From Megalobrama amblycephala (Eukaryota; Chordata; Actinopteri; Cypriniformes; Xenocyprididae): a stretch of DNA of 64,000 nucleotides. The notes beneath the pieces were generated by a model, which was not told the origin of the DNA, made no database searches, and saw only the letters and a list, made by a program, of their open reading frames with translations. This document shows, piece by piece, positions 1 to 9,652 of the stretch. The position numbers and the translations under genes were made by a program. The stretch covers positions 5,961,513 through 6,025,512 of the forward strand of contig NC_063062.1 of assembly GCF_018812025.1 (NCBI RefSeq), in the 5' to 3' direction. The first letter of the stretch is position 1. Each line of letters starts with the position of its first letter.

Positions 1-375
1 AGGTGCACTGAAAGGAATAATATTAATATACATCATCTGTGCACGAGGTAGGGCCTTAAAAACATCAGCCAATCGTTTACGCGATCATCGCGTAAACGAT
101 TGGCCCTCTGACTTGTCAATCACTGCCATGATATGCCAATCACTGCCAATAACTTTCCACACTCCACGGGCGCTGCATGCAATGTTTTGTCAGGAGACAG
201 GAGTAACAACTGCAGATTATGAGTTACCTGCGGTGAGTCCGACATAATGAATCCACTAACACGACACAGCGAATGCCGGTGGTAAACACTCGTGTTCCAA
301 TACTCGTGCACGAGTTTTGGGAGGCGTTCCTTTGAAATGAGCTGTGAAGGATGGGGGTTGTTCTTACGCATGCGC
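1..375 (-). repeat. Probable unclassified DNA-element fragment with a terminal palindrome
   Basis: The segment contains an 18-bp perfect inverted repeat with a one-base loop at 68-104 and reads through in one open minus-strand frame (371-120). It looks like the end of an interspersed element that continues beyond the window start. I cannot place it in a family, and the second terminus is not visible. Confidence 0.35.
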
Positions 376-1629
376 TCATTTCAAAAACTCACTAACAGTC
401 TTTGGTTTCTCAGTCGACGAAAAGATCCTCTGTAGCACCTATAAGCTTAAAATATCTTTGGTAGGCACTAAAGATAAGAACACTGAACACGAGCAACACT
501 ATAATAACCAAGTGCACATAGACACATAGGCCTACAAAAACACATAAATGTGCAAGAAACTAGACACACTAAACGCACACTAAGCACAGTGTGAGAAATC
601 CTTAAATCTTTATGGCGCAGTTGGAGAGATGCTGACCGATCAATACAATGCTCAAAACAATCTGTATTTACTCTCACGTATTGAAAAATTATAACTGTGG
701 AGAGAAATAATTGTTCTGTGCCCGAGTCAAAAGTAGTCAACAAGCATTGGAAAAAAAAAATCTGCCCTGAAGCTCCAAAATCTGGACTGGCAGCTGCGAG
801 CAAGAGAAAGTCATCACATTTCACACCATGTCAAACACACATTGTCTCAGACTCACGTTTGTGATCTGAGCAGCAAGAGAGCTTTACTTGCCTGCCATTT
901 TCACTATTATGCCCTGAGGCGGTCTTAATACAGCGAAATGTGCTGTGAACGAGACGGAGAATAATGCTTTCGCTCTCTTAGTCGCCTGTAGATGACTAAA
1001 CTGTGCAGCCATTTGAGAGAATGTACTCTGATAAACATGCGAGAGAAAAACCGTGGGGATGTTAAATGTGACATTTCTAATTCATTCTTTATGTCGTTAC
1101 AAATGCAAAGAAAGCCACAACTAATATGGATGATGCCAGTCATCCCTCTTAAAATTGCTTCTTCTCTACAGAGGCTTTTTGAACTTCTCTGGGAGCTGAA
1201 AATGGACACATCTTGTGCCAGTTTTCCCAATGGGGACTCTGGAAAATGTAAACCTGCTCATCTATCATCCACAAGTGATTCTCTTGACAGCCTCAGCATC
1301 AGCTATTTATCTCTTCACACATTTGTGGAGAAATATTATAGTTTTCAGTTTTCATGCCAACTTATTATCGTGGTATAATCTATTTCAGATAAATCTGATC
1401 TTAGCAGGTAAACACAAAAAAATGTGTGTTTGGACGTTTTAGTTTTAATGTCAGCAGACATTATAAAGAGAGGACATGTACATATACTGTATGATACTAT
1501 TTGTGTTCCGTTTGTTTTGTTTTGATTTGTTAAGAATTAATTTTCAAGAAATTAAATTGATCAAAAGACAAAGTAAAGACATTTATAATACTGCAATGCA
1601 TATTTGCATTAGCTGGACCAGCCTTTAAA

Positions 1630-1631
<2 letters not shown>
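376..1631. other. No gene or recognisable element
   Basis: The stretch is AT-rich and has overlapping open frames of up to 128 codons on both strands. None has a recognisable motif, paired splice sites or start context. I see no inverted termini. Confidence 0.5.

Positions 1632-1661
<30 letters not shown>
1632..1661. repeat. Poly(T) tract, 30 bp
   Basis: Thirty uninterrupted T. No SINE or LINE body is recognisable on either side. Confidence 0.95.
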
Positions 1662-1662
<1 letters not shown>

Positions 1663-1850
1663 GATGATTTAGCACAAAGAAGCATAATTTATGACACCAC
1701 TGTTGTCAGATTTTAGCTCTCATTTAAAAGGGGTTATTGAAACATGATTTTGACCAAAACTTTTAGGGTTTTTGCTCTTTTTCCATTCAAGTATAGGAGC
1801 TGTACATTACTGAACATGGCTGGAAATAGCTGTTTAGGTTGCCAGTATGT

Positions 1851-2003
1851 ACTGTAAAAAGAATTGTTGGTTTAACTTAAAAAAGTAAGTTACCTGGTTG
1901 CCTTAAAATTTTGAGTTCATTGAAATTAAAAAATTGAGTTATTACAATGAAGGCGATTGGTTTAATCAACAGAAACTCAAAATATTATGTTATCTGAACC
2001 ACA
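1851..2003 (+). repeat. Dispersed repeat D1, copy 1
   Basis: A second copy lies in reverse orientation at 55642-55795. The two share a run that starts near an ACTGTAAAAAGAATTGTTGG-like end and includes a TTACCTGGTTGCC-like core. It abuts the foldback element that follows at its TTAA. Confidence 0.75.
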
Positions 2004-2007
2004 TTAA

Positions 2008-2620
2008 AGGGTTAGTTCACCCAAAAATGAAAATTCTGTCATTTATTACTCACCCTCATGTCGTTCCACACCCATAAGACCTTCGTTCATCTTCGGAACA
2101 CAAATTAAGATATTTTAGTTCCGATAGCTTCGTGAGGCCTCCACAGGGAGCAATGGACACTTCCTCTCTCAAGATCCATAAAGGTACTAAAAACATATTT
2201 AAATCGGTTCATGTGAGTACAGTGGTTCAATATTAATATTATAAAGCGAACGAGAATATTTTTGAATGATTCGATACACTGATTCATTTGTGCTCCGATG
2301 CTTCCTGAAGCAGTGTTTTGAAATCGGCCATCACTAAATAAGTTGTTTTTTTGGTGCTCCAAAAATATTCTCGTCGCTTTATAATATTAATATTGAACCA
2401 CTGTACTCACATGAACCGATTTAAATATGTTTTTAGTACCTTTATGGATCTTGAGAGAGGAAGTGTACATTGCTCCCTATGGAGGCCTCACGGAGCCATC
2501 GGATTTCAACTAAAATATCTTAATTTGTGTTCTGAAGATTAACGAAGGTCTTACGGGTGTGGAACGGCATGAGGGTAAGTAATAAATGACAGAATTTTCA
2601 TTTTTAGGTGAACTAACCTT
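2008..2620. mobile_element. TTAA foldback element F1, copy 1
   Basis: The ends are AGGGTTAGTTCACCC and its degenerate complement. The long arms, about 2008-2263 and 2360-2620, are inverted copies of each other around a spacer of roughly 100 bp. TTAA precedes the left end (2004-2007); the right TTAA is mutated. No coding capacity is seen, so it would need a transposase supplied in trans. I remember this terminal sequence as very common in cyprinid genomes. Confidence 0.85.
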
Positions 2621-4014
2621 TGTGATAACAAATCATGAAAATAATTTTTTAGCTGATTTGCCTTAAAAGACACTCTTCTTTCTATTCTTGTTCTTCATGG
2701 CCAGAATAAACTGCAATGTGAACTAGACCTGTTGCCATTTAAGTCAACTTATGCAAGACTGATAACCTTGCCAATAAGTTAATATTAGTCAATACTGACA
2801 CATTAATGTTTGTTTTACTTTATTAAAGGTGGTAAACACTGATAAAAAGTGATAAAAATGTTTAAATTCAATTATATTTTGTCACATTTTATATAGGGAT
2901 AAATAAAATCAGTTATCAGTAAAGTCCTGTTGTGACTACCTTCTTTTAGCAGCTTTGGAGAAGGTAAAAAAGTGCCAACTTATCTTCTTTCAACAGCTTA
3001 AAATCGAAGTAGGTGACATAATTGCCCATCAAGGCCACATCAACACATTTGTGTTACTGCACAGTCCCTGCTTTTTAATTAAATGTGAGTAGCTCAAGCT
3101 CCTCCGAAAGCCATGCTTGAAGTGCGGCTTTCCAAATGTGTGAAAATATTCATTTTTAAAAATAAATACATTCCAGGCATACCGTGCAAAACAGCGTGAA
3201 ATTGACTGTTACAATACTGGTTACAAATCTGACAAAATCATGTTGTGCATGCTGTACATCAACGTGTTTTGTGAAATCAGATGAAATCCGAGAGATTTTT
3301 CTTTGCTTTGATCTCCTCTATAACAATAAAGACCCAGATAAATGGTTGTGAGTAAAGAAAAGCTGTTGGAGCCCAAGTATTATTTGAACAGATACAAAGA
3401 GAAGACTGAATTTCAATCTTTAGCTCTGCATCTGATGCTTGAATAAACAATCCAATCTAAGCTTACTGGATAGTCAGTAAAACAAACAAAATAAAAGAGA
3501 GAGAGAGAGAATGTTAGTGGCAGATGCATGTGACAAGGTAATTGTGCCGATTGCCATTTCTCAGTCTCAAAGCGGACATAATGTGGCGGGAGCCATCGCA
3601 CACGAGGTGGGTAGGAAGGAATTTCAATGTGATATTCAGTAGTCCTACTGGACTCTTATTACAAATGAGGAATCTGAGGGCACGGTTGTCACAATCAGAA
3701 CCTCTTGATATGGCACGCGAATTTGAATAATTCATGTAAAAGGGATCAGGTGATGAATGATTACAAATCTGTATCGGGTTAAACCCTCATAAATCTTTAC
3801 AGCTTAACTGGGGGGCATATGAGAGACAATAACAGATACGACTCCTGATGTATCATTTAAGGGTAGATATAGGGCACGTAACACGACCACAAGCTTTAAC
3901 AGCATTAAGATTTTAAAATAGGATACATTTTTTATGAACTAGTAAGAGAAAGTGTGCACTTTAGATACTGTTACTGTTCTCCATTGCTCTAAAGTTTTTC
4001 ATGGCTGTAATCTT
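2621..4014. other. No gene; (GA)n microsatellite at 3495-3511
   Basis: There is no recognisable exon. Short opposed open frames around 3413-3735 overlap each other and carry no motif. A short GA repeat is the only simple feature. Confidence 0.5.
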
Positions 4015-4377
4015 TTAAAGGGGTTCTTGATTATGATTTAACTTTTTTAACTTTAGTTAGTGTGTAATGTTGCTGTTTGAGCATAAACAACATCTGCAAA
4101 TTTACTAGGGTTGTTCCGATTCCGATACTAGTATCGGAAATACCACCGATACCACAAAAATTTCTGGCATCGGTATCGGCGAGTATTTAAACTCACGTAC
4201 CGATCCGATACCATTTTCTTAAACAATACCTAGTTGTGCCCGCTATCTTTGCTTAACGCAGCAAATCGGAAATCAATTCTTCTTCGCGGCTCAGAATGCA
4301 AACACAGGAAGTTGTGCTGTGTTGCCACAAGCAACCACTGTTTAGAGCAGCGGAGAAGTGAAAACGCGCTAGCAGTA

Positions 4378-4894
4378 TGTCTGCTGTTTGGCAGTATTTC
4401 AGACCAGTAAAACGGCGACATGTCTCATATGCAATGCTGCAATTTCGAGTGGCACAAGTATTGGCAACTTTAACACAAATAACTTAATAAAGCATTTGAA
4501 GACGCGTCACCCCACGCAACACGATGGTTACATAAAGGCTAATGCTGCGTTCACACCAGACGCGAATGAAGCGATAAGCGCGAGTGATTTACATGTTAAG
4601 TCAATGCAAAGACGCGAATTGACTCCCTGCGGCGCGATTCGCGTGAATGACGCGGTGCGAATTGAGCGATTCGGGCGTTTGACGCGCTTAAGATGGAGAA
4701 GGATGAGGCGTGCCAGCTTCATTCAAACAAAGAGAAATGTTTTCAAAAGACAAATAAAGATAACCGACAAAATTGTCGGGTTTATTGTTCTGGATGACCA
4801 GCTGCTGTCAGTCGTCGAAAACGTGAGATTTTTATTTAACAAAATTGTTTCTGGACTTCAAGTTTTAAAGAGATTATTTTCTTATATAGCCTAA
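4378..4894 (+). pseudogene. hAT transposase relic, BED finger end
   Basis: A SAVWQYF start (about 4380) is followed, after a one-base frameshift, by CLICN and HLKTRH. The spacing is that of a BED zinc finger (C-x2-C and H-x4-H). A block with GACGCGAAT words (about 4541-4735) then interrupts the gene. The frame resumes with the hAT-like run FIVLDDQLLSVVENVRF near 4775-4830 and ends soon after. The catalytic domain is missing. The remaining 168-codon frame runs through finger, insert and resumed coding sequence without a stop. This is a broken transposase, not a host gene. Confidence 0.8.
4541..4735. repeat. GC-rich repeat nested in the hAT coding region
   Basis: The block begins GCTGCGTTCACACCAGACGC and is full of GCGAAT/ATTCGC words, a composition unlike the flanking hAT sequence. 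It interrupts transposase homology, which resumes after it. The right terminus is not clear. I remember the left sequence as the terminus of a common zebrafish element. Confidence 0.6.
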
Positions 4895-5756
4895 TTATAT
4901 TCCTAGATTTATTTGTTGCACTGTTTTTATAGTTATATTGTAAAACTAATATACCTTTTTCAGTTTACAGTGTTAGATTTGTGGCTGCATTTGAAGTTCT
5001 TTTTCACTTCAAATAAATAAATAATATAACTGACAAATGTATGTCAGATAATAAAAATACTCTAGTTCACTGTATGTTTTTCTTCTTGTTTTATTAAGGG
5101 ATAAGTCTGAAGCACACCATAAATAATTCTATCAATTCATACAGGGCTAGTAGTGTATATATATATACAGATACACACCCAGGTATCGGATCGGTACTCG
5201 GTATCGGCCGATACCCTGAGCTCAGGTATCGGAATCGGTATCGGGAATGGAAAAGGGGTATCGGAACATCTCTAAAAGTTACGATGCTCAGAGTTCAATG
5301 CAAAAGGAGATATTTTCTTTTACAGAATTCAGTTGAATCAACTCCACAGCAACTACATAAATTTATCCTCTAACCATTCAGAAACATCCAGTTTCATTCT
5401 AAAAGTTGTAACTTCTTCCTGAGTCTCTCCATCAGTGTCGACTCCGGTTTGAACAATGTACGGCTGAACACCGTTACTGACAATAATCATTTTGGCTGCG
5501 TGAGATTCTCCAGCTTTGTTGTTGTTGAGCAACCGAAGCATGAGCTGTTAAAGCTCCGCCCTCTTCTGGAAAGGGGGCTGGGAGAAGCAGCTCATTTGCA
5601 TTTAAAGGTACACACACAAAAACGTAACAAAAAATATAATTTGACAAGCAATAATAAATGATCTGTGGGGTATTTTGAGCTGAAACTTCACAGACACATT
5701 CTGGGGATACCAGAGACTTATATTACATCTTGTAAAAGTGGCATTATAGGTGCCCT

Positions 5757-6479
5757 TTAAACTTTTTTGACCTAACTAGTTTATTTTAAATAGTCCTGTA
5801 CAATGACAAATTCAAGTATATTTCTGGAGTCTCTCAGTTAATTAGGTCATGAAAACTGCATGTTTAATTATTATTATGTAAGATTTAGTAAGGTGAACTT
5901 GGAAATATAAAAAAAGAAAAGAAAAAGAAAGGGGTGTTAAAATAAAATAAAAAGAAATAGCCCAATAAAATATAATTAAAACTTCCATTCAAAACTTTAG
6001 GGTCTGTAATAATTTTCTATGTTTTTGAAAGAAGTCTCTTCTGCTCACCAAGACAGCATTTATATAAACAAAAATACAGTTAAAACATTACTATTGTAAA
6101 CTATTATTACAATTTCAAAACATAATTTATTCCTGTGATCAAAGCTGAATTTTCAGCATCATTACTCCAGTCTTCAGTGTCACATGATCCTTCAGAAATC
6201 ATTCTAATATGCTGATCTGCTGCTCAAGAAACATTTCTTATTATTAATGTTAAAAACATTTGTAATGCTAAATATTTTTGCGGAAACCATGACACTTTTT
6301 TCATGATTTTTTGGTGAATATGATGTTCAAAAGAACAGCATTTATTTGAAATCAAATTCTTTTGCAACATTATAAATGTCTTTACTGTCACATTTAATCA
6401 ATTTCATGCATCCTTCATAATTTAAACCCCAAACCTTTAAAAAAAAAAAACGTTTAAAGCAGTGTAAATGTAACTGACA
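5757..6479 (-). repeat. AT-rich flank and dispersed repeat R1, minus copy (about 5984-6440)
   Basis: The minus strand reads the R1 consensus seen at 17.7, 48.0 and 61.0 kb: a GATCATGTGACACTGAAGAC-type block followed by an AATAAATTACATTTT-type block. This is an old, diverged interspersed repeat with no coding capacity. 5757-5983 is AT-rich with no feature. Confidence 0.75.
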
Positions 6480-8006
6480 TCTTAGAGTCGTGTCACGAGT
6501 CGCCAGAACAAGCATCCAATCTGAGAACTCAATTCACATCTTTCATGTGGAGACTGGATCTCTGCCGTGGTTCACCATAGAAGTCCCAAATTGAGTCTTT
6601 GAATGGCTTTCCCCTTGACACCGCCGCCTAAATAACGTGAGAAGGGAGGGATATCATTAATTCATGAGTGAGTGTAACTAACTCATCAGATCATCAGCCC
6701 TTCGAGATCTGTAATTAAACTGATGGGGTTGTTTTCCCTCCAGCACTCTGTCTGGGAGAGAGACCGAGAGGAAGGATGTGCGCGACGAGCTGAAGGTCTA
6801 ATGTGGCTTGCACACCGAGGGGCTAAACTGCCGTTATCAATCTGGCTTTCTGGGGAATACCGTGAGGGTCAAAGCAGTGAGTCTCCCCCGTGGAGGTGAG
6901 GAGCGAGCGTTACCTCAGGCAGTGTTGACAGAGCATTCCTCTAGAGATGTATTATCCCATCAACCCTCTGTCTGCAGGCCTCAAGAACGGGACAGTCCCG
7001 GCAGTTTTACAGGGTCCACCTGAATCGGCGCATAAAGGTGCCATCGTTAATTATTACAAATGAATAAACAATCAACGAGTAGGACTGGACAGCCGAGAGC
7101 TGATGTGATATTAACGTGCGCATCCATGTTCATTTAATGTCCTCGAAGACCATCTTAATAGCTGTCAGCATTGTGCTTTGATTGAATTACAATCTCCTCT
7201 TTCTCACCAAGGAAACAGCTAATTATCTGCTCAAGGTGGGTCTCCACTCACTCAGAAAACATCAGCAGCCTGGACCACCTGTCGCTGGATCCTTACCGTC
7301 TTGTCAATATATTGACACAGCAGCGTTTTTTACATAACGAGTGAATAATGAATGTTTTACCTGTAAAATCGCAAATTAGGCCCTAACGGCTCATCAAATC
7401 ATCAAGCGCTGAACATCAATCTTAATAGGTTTGGGCTTACCAATAATTAATAGTTCATTATTACACCGCAGTAAAAGATCTACAGCAACATTCAGGTCTT
7501 ATTTAAAGACCGGAGCCCACAGGTGCTTTAGCTATACCACACGCCTCTCAATCTTTCAGCATTATGTTAGACTCCCTGAGGGGCTGGGAACATTTAGAGG
7601 CATAATTGCTTTGTAAATGTTAAGCTCTAGACGTTTAAATGAAGTAGAACACTAAGCTGCCCTACACCAGTCCTTGTATGTAAACACAAATGTCCTCCTA
7701 TATAATCTGTATAGAAGAACAGGAGAACAACATTTCCCCTCACAGAGAAGTGACTCGTGATTGTTTGGGAATTTGCAAGCAGATTGTCATTTGATTAAGG
7801 CTGGCTTCATGTCCAAAAAATAATAAATCTTGAAACAAACAGACAGGCTTATTATATTGTAAGAAGTGAAACTACAGTTAAAACGTATTGAAGCCCTTTC
7901 TGAAAAATTTATTTTGTTGGTGTAAGCTAATGTAGTCAGGTTGGTTAATTTATATTATACCATGGTCTGTCTGAATACTCGATTCTGATTGGCTGGAAGG
8001 TGTGCA
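6480..8006. other. Unique, moderately GC-rich; possible noncoding regulatory DNA
   Basis: This is a repeat-poor block with no exon that I can support. It contains many ATTA/TAAT words (for example 6650-6720, 7040-7120, 7420-7460), which suit homeodomain sites. No promoter or splice structure is visible. The regulatory reading is inference only. Confidence 0.3.
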
Positions 8007-8465
8007 TTAAAGGTGCACTAGAATTAAAAATTGAATTTATCTTGGCATAGTTGAATAACAAGAGTTCAGTACATGGAAATGACATACAGTGAGTCTCAAA
8101 CACCATTGTTTCCTCCTCCTTATATAAATCTCATTTGTTTAAAAGACCTCCGAAGAACAGGCGAATCTCAACATAACACCAACAGTTACGTAACAGTCGG
8201 GATCATTAATATGTACGCCCCCAATATTTGCATATGCCAGCCCATGTTCAAGCATTAGACAAGGGCAGCCAGTATTAACGTCTGGATCTGTGCACAGCTG
8301 AATCATCAGACTAGGTAAGCAAGCAAGGACAATAGCGAAAAATGGCAGATGGAGCAATAATAACTGACATGATCCATGATATCATGATATTTTTAGTGAT
8401 ATTTGTGAATTGTCTTTCTAAATGTTTCGTTAGCATGTTGCTAATGTACTGTTAAATGTGGTTAA

Positions 8466-9142
8466 AGGTCCCGTTTTTCGTGTTTTTTTTGAAGCTTTGA
8501 TTGTGTTTATAGTGTGCAATATAACATGTGTTCATGTTTCGCGTGTAAAAAAACACAGTATTTTTCACATAATTTACTTATCTGTATACCGCTGTTTCCA
8601 CTGTCATAAAAACGGGCTGATGACTTCCTTGTTCTATGAAGTCCCTCCTTCAGAAATACGTAACGAGTTCTGATTGTGCCAGCGGTTCCTGTGTTGTGAT
8701 TCGACAGCAGCTTAGCGAACCTTGCCCGGAAAGGTCACGCCTCTTACCATATCGTGGAGATGCACGCGCTCAGTGTTATTGTAAACATGTCTTTAATTTT
8801 ACCCTATCAATTTGAGCCGGAATCAGACCCGGTGATTGGACTGCAGGATGAAAATAACAGCGTTTCGACGACATGGCGACAAACACACTCTACAAACGCA
8901 ACTCGAGTGTATTCCTGTTGGCGGAGGTTAGTCAAAAAACTGTTTTAGTGACGTCATTAAAGAAGGAAGTAGAGGGATGTAGTCCAAACTGGCCGTTCGA
9001 TGTAGGCGACTTCTGTTAAATAAAACATCTCGCTTGGCATTGAACTTTGAGCTTTAAAATTTTACAGATTTTATTTATACTCTAACAACAACATTACACA
9101 CTAACTAAAGTTTGAAACATGGGATCACGAAGAACAGGACCT
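8466..9142 (+). mobile_element. TTAA element K3 (677 bp) nested in K1 copy 1
   Basis: The ends are AGGTCCCG and CAGGACCT, flanked by TTAA at 8462-8465 and 9143-9146. K1 copies at 16.9, 41.7 and 52.4 kb carry the uninterrupted site. The element shares a terminal-proximal CATTGAACTTTGAGC-like block with K2, so the two families are related. Confidence 0.92.
8754..8948 (+). pseudogene. K3 short frame, probable transposase first exon
   Basis: The 64-codon frame contains PYQFEPESDPVIGL and ends soon after a possible splice donor (GGCGGAG|GTTAGT near 8926). I remember PYxFEP-type N-termini in many multicopy predicted cyprinid proteins. The layout mirrors the K2 frame (VQPYIVQTG... then GTTAGT). It could be the first exon of the autonomous element's protein kept in a deletion derivative. 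No downstream exon is present. Confidence 0.45.
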
Positions 9143-9652
9143 TTAAAGTTACCATCGTTTCTTACTGTATTCACGGAGACAAGACTGTCGTTATTTTCAT
9201 TTTTAAACACTTGCAGTCTGTATAATTCATAAACACAACTTCATTCTTTATAAATCTCTCCAACAGTGTGTAATGTTAGCTTTAGCCATGGAGCACTATC
9301 AAACTCATTCAGAATCAAATGTAAACATCCAAATAAATACCATACTTACGCGATTAGACATGCTGCATGACGAACACTTTGTAAAGAACAATTTTAAGGG
9401 GTTATATTAGCTGTGTGAACTTTGTTTATGCTGTTAAAGGCAAGCGCGAGCTCCGGGGGCGGAGAGCGTGAGCATTTAAAGGGGCCGCAGCCTAAATCGG
9501 CTCATATTTAATGATGCCCCAAAATAGGCAGTTAAAAAAATTAATAAAAAAAAATCTATGGGGTATTTTGAGCTGAAACTTCACAGACACATTCAGGGGA
9601 CACCTTAGACTTATATTACATCTTTTAAAAAGACGTTCTACGGCACCTTTAA

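Larger units (their letters stand above)
4106..5274 (+). mobile_element. hAT element inserted in K2 copy 1
   Basis: The ends are TAGGGTTGTTCCGAT and ATCGGAACATCTCTA, inverted with one mismatch. The flanking 8-bp duplication is aaatttac (4098-4105) and aaagttac (5275-5282), 7 of 8 identical. The intact K2 copy at 12.4 kb shows the empty site. Sub-terminal sequence is a series of TATCGG/CCGATA words. The interior holds transposase remains and a nested repeat. Confidence 0.88.
4019..5756 (-). mobile_element. TTAA element K2, copy 1, split by an hAT insertion
   Basis: Left end AGGGGTTCTTG with TTAA at 4015-4018; right end GGTGCCCT with TTAA at 5757-5760. The interior is interrupted at 4106-5274. 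The right part carries, on the minus strand, the family's short reading frame (5541-5353, containing VQPYIVQTGVDTDGETQEE). It is related to the K1 family through a shared internal block around a TTTCAGCTCAAAATACCCCA-like sequence. Confidence 0.85.
8011..9648 (+). mobile_element. TTAA element K1, copy 1, carrying a nested element
   Basis: The ends are AGGTGCAC and CGGCACCT, flanked by TTAA (8007-8010, 9649-9652). It aligns along its length with the copies at 16.5, 41.2 and 52.0 kb except for 8466-9142, which is an insertion. It has an internal palindromic GTTACGTAAC and no transposase. Confidence 0.92.

Noticed and set aside
468..1378. Overlapping 100-128 codon frames on both strands near the window start
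   Set aside because: They have no motif, no splice pairing and the codon content of AT-rich noncoding DNA; opposing strands are equally open.
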